DNA of 64,000 nucleotides, from NCBI GenBank assembly GCA_013433145.1, contig CM024175.1, forward strand, positions 11,168,914 to 11,232,913. Reading direction: 5' to 3'. The stretch is from Ascaris suum. Lineage: Eukaryota; Nematoda; Chromadorea; Rhabditida; Ascarididae. The translations under genes were made by a program, and so were the position numbers. Below are positions 1 to 20,934 of the stretch, one piece after another (position 1 is the first letter of the stretch; every line of letters starts with the position of its first letter). The notes under the pieces were generated by a model, which ran no database searches, was not told the origin of the DNA, and saw only the letters and a list, made by a program, of their open reading frames with translations.

Positions 1-1392
1 AGCTGAAAGATCGATCGATAACTCACCGGATATGAATTTATCGTGAAGAATAAGATTCAATAATGTACCACCGGAATAAAACTCACTTACAATAATAATT
101 TTCGTTGGACTAGGCATTTTAATTGCTAATGCCTAAAATTTACATATAGATTTATGCAAATTATTCGTGATTTGTAGATGAACATATACCCATAGTACTT
201 GCCAATTTTTAAAAAATCATCCATAAATTTATATTGCATAATTTGATTGATAAACGAAACTTAAATTCATACCAATTATACTGCTATGACTTTTGCCTCT
301 AGCTTTACTTTAGAAATGATCCATATCAACGTTATGATTTTATCGCTACGACGAGAGAAATATGAATGATAAGCATTTAGAGCGCCGCTAACTTTTATCC
401 TTCATTTGGTGATGAATTTAAAACAAGGAATACGAGGATATCTATAACAAACCAATCTAACCCAATATTCCTTTAACCCATTTAAATTAAAACCCACCTG
501 AGTGCAACGGTAGGTGAGCTTCCCCTAGAGAAAACAAAGTGAGCAATGAATGCGATGTAATACCCTTACCCGACTTAAGTGTGGATGATTGACCAATCGA
601 GTGAAATAGAGTTCACGTGGTAGGAATTTTTTTGCGATCGATGCATCCAATGCGCTCACATTGATTATTTTTACCGCTACTGGCCTTCCAAATCTTTAAG
701 TAATTTTATTATTTACATCGGTAAATACTACTGTAGAGTAGGACCATCATATTCTTTCTTATTTACCTCATTAATTCTCATCTATAAATTATTTGCGTTA
801 GAGATTTACTTTCTTTCTCTTTTCATCTAGAGTAGGAGCTTTTCGCAGAGAATAAAAACACCTACAACAGATACTATGAGCAACATAACACTATCTCATC
901 GTTGTTTTGGCCGAATTTGTCAAGATTACCGTATTCGTAAACAAATTGGACCTCGAATACAGTTTTATAAATTGTAAACTCTGAGAGGCGTCATTTTATA
1001 ACGATTATGATAGTCCAGCAGCAGCTAGTGCCGTGAAATGCCCCCTCATTATTTAAAATTATCCACTACGTTGTTCGCTTGCTTGATCATGGCGTGGAGT
1101 CGTTATACAGGCTTCAGGCTTAAGAAAAGTTGTGTTTCGTTTCGTCGGTGATGCGTCGAAGACACAAGGAGGAGGAGCCGCTGTTGGAGAAGGAACCATG
1201 GGGAGCCGAAAAGGAGTCCAGGCCAATATAACAGTCGCATGAATGAAGAGACAATGATACAACAAGTTGTAGTAATTGTTTTTTTTTTCAACGTAAAGAA
1301 GCAAATAACTTACAGCCCGGAAATTGCCCAATAAACGGTTGAATGACCACTACGAGCCAAAGGTGGCGATAAAGTACCATGAATAAACCTTG
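1..1392. other. AT-rich intergenic DNA
   Basis: I see no supported gene here. Short open frames exist on the minus strand at about 1059-1331 and 1288-1506, but they have no convincing splice sites, domains or composition. Confidence 0.5.
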
Positions 1393-1758
1393 ATGCACAT
1401 TCGAGTGCAAATTCCATTGACGGAGATCTCGATGGTATACCACCTTGCGCCATTGCGAAAAAAACAAATACAAAAATGTTTCTTCAATATTCCATTTGAA
1501 CTGCAAATACCTTACGTGCGATTGCTAAAAACACGTGGAGAAATTCATTGCACTATCAATATTGAAATGCAAAAACAATTGGAGCAATGTGCAAAATTGC
1601 TTGACAATATGTGCTTTTTAGAATTAGCCGAACATACTGGCCGATTTTATTTAAAAAAAACGCAATATTTACGAAATTTGCATCGAATGCTGCTAAAAAA
1701 AGTTCCCGTAAATATCTTTTTTTTTGAAGTGATCAATTGGAATTGCAATTGCTTATAA
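1393..1758 (+). CDS. Possible small ORF, unrecognised
   Basis: This is an uninterrupted frame of 121 codons from an ATG to TAA. The product would be basic and rich in Leu, Lys and Cys, without signal peptide or recognised motif. Residues from about 40 to 110 (Glu/Gln/Leu-rich, possibly helical) read more like protein than most random frames in this AT-rich DNA. No acceptor or donor clearly frames it, and no neighbour explains it. It could be a single-exon gene, one exon of a larger gene or chance. Confidence 0.2.
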   Translation: MHIRVQIPLTEISMVYHLAPLRKKQIQKCFFNIPFELQIPYVRLLKTRGEIHCTINIEMQKQLEQCAKLLDNMCFLELAEHTGRFYLKKTQYLRNLHRMLLKKVPVNIFFFEVINWNCNCL

Positions 1759-3129
1759 TAAATTCCAATCCTAATGGTTATAATAAAGTTTTACAAAAAT
1801 GCTAATATTTAAAAAACCTTACATCACTCGGTTTATTTGTTTTATCCGATTTCATAGACATCATCTTCTGTTTGACTTTTGCAACTGAATGTATAAAAAA
1901 TGCTCACTATTAAAGCACTGTAAAAAGAACGACTGAAGAATAATTAGCATTATTTTCTACGAAAAAAAAAACAGTTGTTAAATGGAAATTTAGTTTGATT
2001 TGCAAAATATTTTTGTGGAGATTGTTAATTTTCTAGGAATTAAGGTGAACAGTTCATTTTTTAAAATTTGACTTTATGAGAAATTTTTTCGTAAAATATA
2101 AATTTAAAAAAATATAACAAAAGAAATGCAAAAAGAAGCAAAAAATGATGACAAAACAGCAAAAAAGTGCAGATGGTTTTTATGAGAGAAGAAACATCGA
2201 CGGTTTTTTTTTTCGATTTTTTTCGTACATTTACTCTTGTAGAAATTTTACTTGAAAAAAAAAAGTTGTAGAGAATCTTAAAATAGCATTTAAGTGTGTA
2301 AGTGAATGTTAGCACAAATGGTACACAATGAAAATGAGTTGTTTTTTTTTCTTTTTGAATGCTTTCTGCAGTTATATCGTTCACAGACTATTGTTTTGCT
2401 TTAAAAAAGTTTTTTTTTTGTAAATTATTCTCACTAGATAAATATTCGCTATCAAATATCCGGTCTTGCTAATTTATTACGTTGCACTCTCATTAGTCTC
2501 CTGTCGAATATTGTAAAATTCAAAACAATTTTCCATTCGTGACATAAGAAAGACACCATGAACGTAAAAGTGATCAGAGATATCTTATAGTGAAAAATAC
2601 CGGAAACGCTACCGAATTTTTATCTGCATTGGTAGCATGCATATGACATTAACTATCGTAGACGTACCAGTTCGATATCTCTCGTAAATTTCATCTCTTA
2701 ACGTGGCAGATGATTTCGACAATGAGATAAACCAGTCGAGAAGATTGTTTATTTCCTAACAAGTGGAAAATCTTTAATTACTGAAAGGTACTGGATATTA
2801 ATGCCGGATAAATAATCAAAACAAGAACAGGACGATATCAACAAAATGGTACACATATGATTCGAATCTGAACACATCGAAAATAATATTCTTGTTGTTG
2901 ACTAGCGCGGTTACACTTGTCCATGTGTCACACTTTCCTACAACGTACGCGAAGTATTTTCCAAGAAAAGCGATCAAAATTCGTCCATCCCGGGTTGAGA
3001 TATGACACAGCAGAAATCAGGGATGCGCACAACAACGCACGCGCCGCTGCACCACGCCCGCACATATTTTCTTACAGACCACACCATCCACCAGGTCACA
3101 CAAAGACAGTAGACCAAGTAACGCACAAC
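1759..3129. other. AT-rich intergenic DNA
   Basis: Homopolymer A and T runs dominate and no exon could be supported. GC content rises from about 2900 as the minisatellite is approached. Confidence 0.5.
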
Positions 3130-3710
3130 AGAATCGCGCCTTCGGTGCTCGGAGAGACGGAAGGCGAAGAAACGGATAACACACTCGCGTCTTCGGCGCC
3201 ACGACACAGAGAGGTCGAAGAAATGGATAAAAGACTCGAACCTTTGGCGCTCAGAAAGACAGAAGGAGAACTGAGTAACAGACTCCCGCTTCGGCGCTGA
3301 GAAAGAGAGAAGGCGAAGATATAGATAACAGACTCGCACCTTTGGCGCTCGGAAAGGGAGAAGGCGAGGAAACGGATAAGAATGTCGCGCCGTTGGCGCT
3401 CCGAAAGACAGAAGGCGAGGAAATGGATAACATACTCGCGCTTTCGCCGCTCGCAAGGAGAGAACTCGGAAATGGGTAGCAGACTCGCGCCATCGCCGCT
3501 CGGAGGTGAAGAAAGTGATAAGAGACTCGCGCCTTCGGAGCTCGGAAATAGAGACGGCGAGGAAACAGGTAACAGACTGGTGAAGGCGAAGACACGGATA
3601 GCAGACTCGCGCTTTCGACGCTCGGAAAGATGGAGGATGAAGAAATGGATATGAGACTCGCGCGTTCGGCGCCCGGACAAACAGAGGACGAAGAAATGAA
3701 AAATATTCAG
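3130..3710 (+). repeat. 51-bp GC-rich minisatellite, about 12 units
   Basis: About a dozen diverged units lie head to tail. The common unit reads roughly as agactcgcgccttcggcgct, followed by a purine-rich half ending in gaggaaatggataac. Most units are close to 51 bases; some carry small deletions (for example the unit near 3573-3601). Fifty-one bases is 17 codons, so individual stretches translate as 17-residue repeats, but indels shift the frame between units. Base composition is far more GC-rich than the flanks. It could be a non-coding satellite or a decayed repetitive coding exon. Confidence 0.85.
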
Positions 3711-4725
3711 GCATTCACGCGCTTTGTTCGCACATTTCCTCTCCAGCAGCGACAGAGGCATTGCTGCGGTCAATACTGATATTGGTTCAGTTTTGAAGCC
3801 TATTATCTTAAGTTTTGTCCGTTTGTTCAGTGAAAGGAAAGAGATTATCTTGCAACTGATATCAATAAACCACCATTTATTTAAAAAAAAAAAGAAAAAA
3901 GAAAGAAAAACATAAACGAGAGAAATAACTACGATAAAATACAGTGAAATTATGATAAACAAACAACACATAATTCAGCTTTATATAGTATAGTAATAGC
4001 AACACCTATTTAATAAGAGTGAATAATGAGAGGAGTATTGTGAGGAAACAATCAACACCAACAATACGCATAAAAAACTTGAGCGCTGATTATATGCGAA
4101 TGAGGAAAATTTACCACCAGTCTTTTTTTGGCAATCGATTCAATTCATCAATGGTTCACTTTGCCAACTGCAGCTATAACTTCCTTAATGAAGACGACTT
4201 AAGAGTCCACAATGACGCTATCAAATTATCACCACTTGTAAACAAAAGTTTTGTATGCTCGAAGTTCTTAAATAGCTCAACAATTCCATCGTTAAACCAC
4301 AAAGTAAAACCATCAATCAATTCAAGGCCACTCCTTTATGACGATGAAAAAAAAACTGATATGTAACACTTGGAGCACTTACTATAGACTGAAAATGGAA
4401 AATGGTCAATTGTTTCGAAGAAAATGATATCGATCAGCCGTATGACAACAATTATTTTCAACAGATTTATTTCCCACCTCGAAAAAACTCGTAGAGCTTC
4501 ATTTCCCGATGAAAACTTCATCTATTTTGGCATAAATCTCATTCCTTCCTCTATCACCCTCTAGTCGTACTAAAAAAGATGTGGTGAAAATAACCGTTGT
4601 CATATTAGCGACCTATATGAGAGGAAAATCGCTCAAGAAAAAAAAAGCATAAAACTGCGATAAAAATCACAGCCAACATTAACGCATCATTTAAAAAGTC
4701 ACATCAATATCGAGCATACAAGAGC
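3711..4725. other. Intergenic DNA between minisatellite and gene A
   Basis: A frame open from about 4019 to 4366 on the plus strand is Ser/Asn-rich, but its first in-frame ATG lies well inside and it has no clear splice sites. I do not call it. The 3' end of gene A lies just beyond. Confidence 0.4.
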
Positions 4726-12061
<7,336 letters not shown>

Positions 12062-12078
12062 CAATGTGGCAACAAAAC
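12062..12078 (-). promoter_or_regulatory. Gene A 5' leader and probable spliced-leader acceptor
   Basis: A T-rich tract followed by TTGCAG ends at 12079; 17 bases later comes the ATG. No upstream cis exon was found. The arrangement matches nematode trans-spliced genes, but the site could be an ordinary acceptor with a distant 5' exon. Confidence 0.45.
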
Positions 12079-14592
12079 CTGCAACAAACAAACTACGCGT
12101 AAATCGCTACTAAGAGATAAGTGTTGATCTCTCAACTCGAAAGTATAAACCAGTTCCGTGCACCTATAGCAATCATTCTCATACGAAAACTATCGAATAT
12201 GAAATCTAATCTGATGTAGCGATTTAGAACGAGGACAATTGCGCCACCTGAATTACAACACTTGATGCCATCTACTTGCAAGGGTTAATTCAAAAGTATC
12301 CTGGAAATTGATTATTGGCAAATTGTGCTCTAACACAATGCTGATAACTTAAAGAGAGATATATTGGAGTTGACAAAGAAGAGAACTGAAGTCTTAGAGA
12401 CATATATCAGTAATTCATGTGTTTTTCAGTAAAAACCCATGAACGGTGTTTTAATTCTCTGAGGGAATATTCGAAAAATTTTTCCACATGATGTAAAGTT
12501 TTCAAAGAAATCTTTGTTGGTGAATGGCTATCATATACGATCGATTGTTGCAACAGCATTTGGTTAGTTTGAATTTCGCTAAATATTTACAATATTTTTA
12601 TCTAAAAGTGTATGGCATAATTTTAAAAAAAAAATCCTTCAAAATAATAAGTGAGAGATAGATGAAGCAAATGGGAATAGCCACAACTCTGTCCATTAAT
12701 GTATACGGAAACAGCGGAAACATTGTCGGGCCTTACTCTAGAGTGTCCTATTGGTTAGCTCAAATCGAAGTAGCGAATGAGTCAGAAATCGTTATCGTTA
12801 TCCTCTCCCCTTCCCCCAAACCCCATCTCGTTATGCTAGAAAAAATATGCTTGAACAATTTCCGGTGCAAAAGCATGCCCAATCCATAACTAAATTTTAT
12901 GTGTCCGGTTTGGCTATATCCTTTCTTTCGACTGCTATGAAGCTTTGAACCTTGACTCATTATCATAATGAATTCTGATTGCAAACAGCAACAAACTTTG
13001 AACATTTCTACGAGTAGAAATAGTGTAATAAATATCAAACCTTTTAATTGTTTATATTAAGAGACGAGTAGCTGATGTAGTGGATAGCGGGCGACGAGTT
13101 CGATTACCGCAATTATGATAATCTAAATAATTCGGCTCTACTCGAATATAATTTAAATATTACATATTACGATGTAAATTATTCAAATCTAACAACTCTT
13201 CGTGCGCAATAATCCTCTAAATTCTACATTATAGCGATTTGTTTCGTAACTCGAAACTCTAAACTTAAAAAACAAAATAATTGTGTTCGGCTTTCCTGCT
13301 CAGAAATATTTCAATTCCCCATCCCCCCCCCTTCCGCCGTGGTCGACATGCGCACCGGTTTCAGCTCGCCAGAGCATGTTGCAGTGCAAGCAGCGTGCTG
13401 CCTATTTCCCACTTTCACGTTACATGAGTCTGAAACGTGCTTCACACTGACATCATTAATGCACCCACTTGTTGAACTTTTAAGCTGTGGTTGAATCATT
13501 TCGAAATATGTCCCATTGCCGCTCCTTTTTACATGTTCACTTGTCTGCATTGTAATTTCAAGAAAGATGCTCACTGCTGTTTATATTCATATATCGTTGT
13601 ATGTTTTCGCAGTTCGGAAGTTTGAAATAAATAGATAATAAATAAATAAACAAATAAATAAATAAATAAATAAATGTGAAATAATCATTACATCGGATGA
13701 AAGATCCACGACAATTTTTCTTTTGTGAAATATAAATAAACTTGAGTGCGTGAAACCTTATATTTTCGAATTAATTCTTCAAAAAATTCACGTAGAGAGC
13801 GCCAAAACCCATTAGAATTAATAAGTATAAGAAATGATTCGATCAATGAAAAAAATTCAGTGATCCGATTAATGAGACGGATACGAAGAACTATGTTCAC
13901 TTATACCTCACTACGAATGTGGGGAATTATTGCAAGATATACAAATAGTCGTCTCCTTCGACTCGAAAAATATAAGCAAAATCATCGCAAATACAGACAG
14001 AAGAAGAACGAACCACCACTCAATAGTGGACCGGCTAGGATGATCGGAACTTCGACGAATGATGAAATTACTGCATATTGTGATGAATGCAATTGTTGAC
14101 GTGATAAATTTTGCAAAATTCGTTTGCAATTTATGCAAATAAAACGATTGCAAATTAATTTAATCTAAATTTAATAAAACGAGACGAATGAGTATTAGAG
14201 TGGAGAAATAAAATGCTAGAGGAACAAAAATAATACCGAAAAAAATAATGATATTTCCTTTCTGACCGATAATCTGCATTCAATATGCTTTAGAATGAAA
14301 TTTGCATTGCAAATTTCATAGCACAAATATTTGCCTACAATTTGCATCAACACTGGGCAATCGAAGCGAAAGCAATCCTGCAACGCAATCGATATCCATT
14401 AAAAATTGAGCGTCGTTGATTCAGTTGCCAGTTGGGACATACATGGCATAAATACGCATACACCATGCAAAACCTATGCTTTTGCATATTTATGCATATA
14501 TCTTGAAGTGTCAAACAAGCTCTCCTGTATAAACTCCTATCCATAAATTAAATAACATGCAACCAGTTACGAATGCATCTTCAACTAGTTAG
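12079..14592. other. Shared upstream region between divergent genes A and B
   Basis: About 2.5 kb separates the two 5' ends. It should hold the promoters of both genes. It contains a (AAAT)n run at about 13628-13676, a short C-rich run near 13324-13334 and open frames without convincing exons. No TATA box or other element stands out. Confidence 0.5.
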
Positions 14593-14611
14593 TGTTCAAT
14601 TTCGTAATCTA
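14593..14611 (+). promoter_or_regulatory. Gene B 5' leader and probable spliced-leader acceptor
   Basis: An AG at 14591-14592 is followed by a 19-base leader before the ATG, much like gene A. The tract before the AG is not strongly T-rich, so this is less certain than for gene A. Confidence 0.35.
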
Positions 14612-17600
14612 ATGGATCGGTCGCGTGGATCGGTACAGGTGCATTGACCGATTTATGGTAGAGTTATGTTAGGGGAATAGACATGGAAAGAATATCAGTA
14701 TATCAGTTCATCCTGTCGTAAAAATATCAGTTCACTCAAAAAATTTGATTCAGGTTGGCGGTGAATCCAACGACACTCGGAGAGCATTAGGTGATGCAGG
14801 CAACGACGACAAACTCTTTGATACAGTCTGCAGTGTTTCCTCGCCCATCGACGATATTGTTGAGACGAAATGTGACGGAAGAAATGAAGGCAGCCATACA
14901 AATGAGACTGAACTTTCATGTGTATTTATTATTTAATATTTATTTAGATCTTTCAACTAAACGTGAATATTAAAGAATTTATATATTTTAGTTAACTTTT
15001 TCGTGTATCCACACCATTCGCTATCTCTCCTCTCCGCTAGTTCTTTTTACGAAACGAGACATCCGGTCTTCGGATAGTACCTAAAATCAGCAACTGGTCA
15101 CGAATCCAGCGATTTTCCTTAGCGCTACTGAGATGTTGAGCGAATTGTCGGCATGAATATCTTCAATTTGTTTAGGATCGCCAATAGAACGTTGATTCAA
15201 TTTGGTAAAAATTTCAACTTTGCCCCAAAAAATTTTACGTTTCCATAGGCCTAATATGTGTTTGTATTTATATTCTAAGTTTTTCATTAATACCAATATT
15301 TCTCAGCCTTATATTTGACATAAAATTAGAGATAAATGAACAATTCAACTATTGGATTTTCCCTCAATTTCTTCAACTTTCATTGAGGTGACGTTTCTCA
15401 GACATCTCTTCTATAAAAAAATCTTTTACTATATATGAATAAGGTATTCGAATTAAATTATTTTTTTTGTAATAAATCTTTCATAATTGATTTTTTTCAG
15501 CTCCTCATTTGATTGTACTTAACGATCTATGTTTATTATAATTTCGAGCTTAACGATAAGGACATAATAGATGGATTGATTTAGAGTCTCTTAACATATG
15601 CAGTAGGCAAAATCGCATATAGAAATTGGAAGTATTTGAAATACGAAGTGTTTTTTTTTTTAAATCTAGTATTTTGCTCTTATTCGCTTCCTCATTTTAT
15701 TATTTTTGAGACTTTTTTATTTTTGTGAGTTTTTATATTTGTTGGGGGGATATTTTTTTAATACGAAAATATATTATGCAAATATTACGTTCAACAATTC
15801 CCAGTTCATAGAGAGATATTATCATAGGTGAACAGCAAAAAATCGCTCGTTTATGTTGAGACGCAACCTGAGGATGTTTTGAATGCGAAGAGTGCATACA
15901 ACGAAGGTGATGCACATGAAAGGTACATCCTTGGATTTTTTTTTTCATTATATTTTAAATTCAGTACCATGAACTATTTGATTTCAAAGTTTTTGGAATA
16001 AAAATTCAAACGTGCTGCCATAATCGTATAAAAGTTTATAGGAATTCTGCAAATGTTTCCAAATTTTCTTAAAGGATAATTCAGTGGAATTTTTAAGAGC
16101 AATTTTTCAATGAGAGAAACTTTTCGAATCGTTGTAATATTTCAGCGACGATACTCAAAGGCACGAGCATAGAAGTGAATCATCAAAATCACCTAATCGT
16201 TCATTAACGTCATCTGCCATCCCGTCATTTAGAAACTGTTCTCGAGTTGTTGAAGTTAGCAGTAGTAAGTTACCGACAGTTCATTTTTTATATTTTACTG
16301 GTTTGCTTGATGTTTTACTGCCGGAAGAAGACATTCCGATTGTTGTTTCGTTACTGTCATATTTTTTAAATTATTTTGATATTGAATTCAACAATCTGGT
16401 ATGGGAAAGAATTAAGCAATAATATGAGAAAGAGAAACGGAGAAACAAAAAAAAGCAAGTAAAAATTTGGCCCAGCAGGCCTCAACAATTACTGCAAATA
16501 AAATGTTATATTTATGATGAGAAGTGGAGAGCAATCAAATGAATGAACACTACGACTGATGTGCATCATGTAGCAAAGTGAATTCGATTTCCATATCAAA
16601 AAAATCGACAAGAATTTTTCAGCAAACATTAAATTTCCAATTATAAAGTTGTAAATTCCTATTCTCATTTTATGGTATTTATGATACCTAGGGTATTTCT
16701 ATCTGTGGTATTTTAAGAGTTGTATCATCGATTTAATCATCTGATTTGTGGTATTGTATGATCGCTTTCCTTCTCAGTTGTTAAGCAAATGGTGTTGCCA
16801 TAGGAGGTTGCGTTCGATTTAAGGATTTATTACTGAATATATCCAGAATAATGTACTGCAAGTCATTTGCTAAACATATAGGCCGAGACCTCTTTCTAGC
16901 TGAGCGGGTGCTTTAGGTTCGACGACGGTAGTTGGATTCACCAAGTCTCGAACGGATATACAATCAACACGTCAAATTTTGCTTAACCGGTGTCAACATC
17001 ACAGCAATAGTGACTTCCCGTTGATTTATAAGACCCCGGGAGGCACCATATCCGTTCTTCTACGATATGGTGTCGTAGTAGAGGTATGTTACTGAAGACT
17101 TTGGCTACTGAAACCAAGCCTATTTCTTAGGTGAGATTGAAAGATGTGGAAACTCAATAATTGGTGATTAATTGCTACAGCTCAATGAGCAATGATGACT
17201 CAATGAACTATGATAACCATGTCAAAAGCTGCTTTTTATTTTCTAGTATATAACAATTTATATTAAAGTAACCGAGATTTAATGTAATAACGAATATTTT
17301 TCGCGATTCAAATGAAATCGCTCGTAGACCAATCGCATAGAAACAATACCCTGCAGCAATAAGCAAATACTTTTCTCACGTTCTATGCTAGAGGGATTGA
17401 AAAACTGCAACATAGATTCTTCAGCTGAATATAGAATATTAGTGGAAATTTTCTAGTAAACTACAAAAAAAAACCAATGAATTCATATTACATTAAGAAA
17501 TGCTTATTTTACTCGCTTCATTATGATTGCCATTTTGAAATTTTCGTTTATTATAGATTTCAGTAGATCGTTGCATACGCATTGTTTGTCATAATAAATT

Positions 17601-20600
17601 CGCTGTAAGTTAATATATATTATTTTCATTTAAAATATCAATGCAGAGAATTTTATATGCAAATATAAATTTGATCGATCATTTTCCAAAAAAAAAAAAA
17701 ATTCGATCCATTATATAACTAAGAAGCCAATAATTAGATTATATCATTTAGCATATCCGAGAAATAGAATCACTCATATGCTTCTTTTAAAATTTCATAT
17801 TTGTTGATTATTCATAAATTTGCCTATAATTTAATTCACTTTGAAATATTCATCAATTTTTGGACAAATAGAAAGTTCGATTGAAAATTTTCTTAGAAGT
17901 TATGCGATAATATTTCAATATATTAAATCCGTATTGACATCAAGTCCAATGATTCAATTTTTTCATATTTAGGCAACGTGCAATAATCTTGGTAACGCTT
18001 CATGCATTTTACATCATAGAGCTCGTATTTTTCAACAAGACGAAAAAATTTTCTGTAATTTCGGAAATTCAAGTAAGTTGTAATTCTTTTGCGTATTGAA
18101 TTTGAGCAGAATTATAGGTTATAGCCTTATCCATATTGTTTGTTGAAATGTTTTTGAAAAGTTTAGGAGATTTTTATGGATAATTTATTCCAAAACCTGG
18201 ATGAAATATTTCACAAATTTGGAGAGGCACTCTGGATAATTTCCGTAGTTGAAATTATTAAAAATTGTGCAGGAATTTAAGGCTATTAATCGCATAGTAA
18301 GAATCTCATTGAATGTTGATTTACCTGTAAAGAAAATCAAGAGCACAGCGAATGAATATTATTTATTAGACGTTGATAGCTAATTTCTCAAGATAAGTTA
18401 AGAAAAAAAATTAAACGAAATGAGTTCAATATTGACGTTTTGTTCTCCAAATCAGTTCAGGTACCCCTAGATTATTGCAAATGTTCCCATAACCGGTATC
18501 ATTTAAAATGTGGAATTTCAAGTGTTATTAAACTTGAATATGTCTCTTATGTTCAAACAATGCAACCTTCGGAGGCATTTCATAAAATTCGGTTGCTTCA
18601 ACAAGCTTAATCGCTCTCTTATCTAACTTTTTGCAGATTCAGCCTCTAGGTAGTATCTATTCAGTGCGAAGTATCATGAATCCACAGCCTCTAGGAAGTA
18701 GACAGTGGATAGCTTCTGAACTATACGACTGCAGTGGCGTAGAGCTAAGACCAAATTTAAGCAAAAGCTAAAGAAAGAATTGAATGGTCGAATCGACTAT
18801 AACGGTGTAATCTTATAGCTACACCTATTGGCGATTTATGCGTCACTGATATGGGCAATATTTTCAAATTAGTCCTCATTGCATTTTTATTCTTCGCTCA
18901 CTGTTTTTTTTTTGTAGTTTCACCAGTAGACAAAGTGGCAGTATTCGGTACACAAGGAGTTCTCTTCACTATGTCACATCTCAATGAGGCGTATTTGGTT
19001 TCAAGTGCAACCGTTAAAGGAATTTCATCGGTTTCATTGGGTCGTTTAAAATTTCCAAATCTCAATTATGATTTCACTCTATGTTTATTCTATATGAATA
19101 CACAAACAGGACAACAGGTAATTAGATTATTATTTTTAGCTCATAAAATATTTCAAATGTTCCGGATGAAAAAAAAAATTTTTTTATTTTTTAAGAGAAT
19201 TTCTTAAAATTCCCTTGAAAATTTCATGCACCGCTAAAATATAATAATTCTAATAGATCATAAAAATTGCCTGTAAGATTTTTATAGGCAATATTAGTAA
19301 AATAACTGCAATATTCTAGGTTTATATAGCATATTATGAGAACACAAAAACCTTATGTAAACATAGATAAAAATGTGAATAATGATGTTTTTTCCAATAG
19401 TAATTATCTCCAAAAAAAAACAATATTAATGAAAAAGTTGAATTTCCAGTTCGATAGTCTCTGTGATAGAATTATAAGAGAGGCAAGACATATGAAAGAT
19501 GGAGATGGGCGTCTCACGATTATGATAAATGGTAAGCGTCAGTATATAACTTTAAAAAAAAAAGAAAGAATTATTTCATTATATAAGCGGCTAAGATTTA
19601 TGCTCAATAATCGGTTTCGATGTTAAATTTTGTAATAATTTAAGCTATCTAAGTAGTAAATATATTGACCAACGTCATACTTAGTATATAACATGACCGA
19701 TTATAATGGTTTTATTTTTTATTAACAAACGTAACAATTTAATCATCACTTCTCTTTCGTACTAGCGCAATATACATTGCAAGTGACCAATAACCCTGAA
19801 TAGTTATAATTTCCCAATTGAATGAAATAAACAATGCTTAACAACAATTTATAATTGTAACTAAATAACTGCAATTAATAAGCGATTATTACTAAAATAG
19901 TTGCAGTTCATATAACTCAGTAATCGCAATTTGCAGCTTCATCGTTGAAATACTCAACTTGCTTCTGCGTCACTTGTTTTGTATTATTCGGAAAGAAGCG
20001 ATCCCTAGTATAGAAGTAAAGAGATTGTCACTACTTGCTATGGCATAAAGACTATGAGAACGCTATGCCATATGATTTCTAATCCGTTATGTCATTATTA
20101 GATAATATAAATTCCTCAAGATTTGAGCTACTGTTTCAGATATTCGCATCAAACAGTCGCCGGATGGTGATATAGAAGTGAGCTGCCGTCCTCGTCATAT
20201 CACATGCTCACCGTCGAGAAATACCGTTCACATTCGCACTACAATGGTCGATATGGCCGTACAGGTTGGAAAATTAGGGAATGTCAATATCTGTACACCA
20301 TGGCGTATGCCGCAACACTATCGTAGCCTTCCGACTGATTTCTTAACAAACGGTCTTCCATTCGTTATGGATAAAATCGTTCTCGTAGTAAACAGCATTA
20401 ATATTGTTGTGCCGTCACTTCTAAAGAATATATTAGATCCTTTGATAGCCTGCACCATTGCAGTGATCAAACGATCCTCTTCGTTTTCTCCACCTCTGAC
20501 CGAGAACTTCCATTTGCGGGAATACAGCGAGAGCCACAGAGGCCACATAGGTTTGGTGTGTTGAGCGAAAACCTATATGACAAGAATAATGCGAATTATA

Positions 20601-20934
20601 AATGGAGAAAAACCGTTCGATGGAGTTGGAATAGTGAATTGGAAGTGAAAGAGGGAAGTAATTCAAACTCGGGAAGAGGTTGAAGCGGCTTTCCAGGCAA
20701 GTAGTGCACAAGAATTCGACCTCGATACAAATACTGACAGGGATAAGCTCAAAAATGAAGGCATTTCCTTTTGGAGACATGCGTTATATCCATCAATTAT
20801 TTCAGGAAGATGAGAAAGCGTACGTGAAGCATGAATCAAAACGAGTTCATGTAAGCTGCAGTGGAATGGTTGTTTCGGATGGAATTTATATCACTTCAAT
20901 GGACCATCTTGGACGTATAGTTTCCGCTAATTAA
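14612..20934 (+). CDS. Gene B: unrecognised ~419-aa nematode protein, paralogue of gene A
   Basis: Exons: 14612-14638, 14754-14921, 15828-15922, 16146-16264, 16917-17083, 17557-17604, 17973-18072, 18918-19117, 19450-19531, 20140-20264, 20806-20934; total 1260 bases (419 residues plus stop) with consistent phases. Exons of 48, 100, 200, 82 and 125 bases match gene A exactly in length and phase, and the encoded residues align (for example FCNF, GTQGVLFTMSHL, SCRPRHITCSPS, MDHLGRIVS). The N-terminal half is rich in Ser, Glu and Asp and does not align well with gene A, though exon order is similar. The counterpart of the 51-base exon of gene A was not found in the 17084-17556 intron; skipping it keeps frame. 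The first exon (9 codons) is the weakest part. No signal peptide or transmembrane segment is evident. Function unknown. Confidence 0.8.

Noticed and set aside
2974..3714. A 246-codon minus-strand frame across the minisatellite, and overlapping long frames in the other phases
   Set aside because: Several frames are open at once because the repeat is GC-rich with few stops. No splice sites, start context or domain support any one of them.
13060..13125. tRNA-like or SINE-like stretch (GTAGCTGATGTAGTGGATAGC, then GAGTTCGATTACCGC)
   Set aside because: It resembles A and B boxes, but the spacing is too short for an anticodon arm and no cloverleaf can be drawn.
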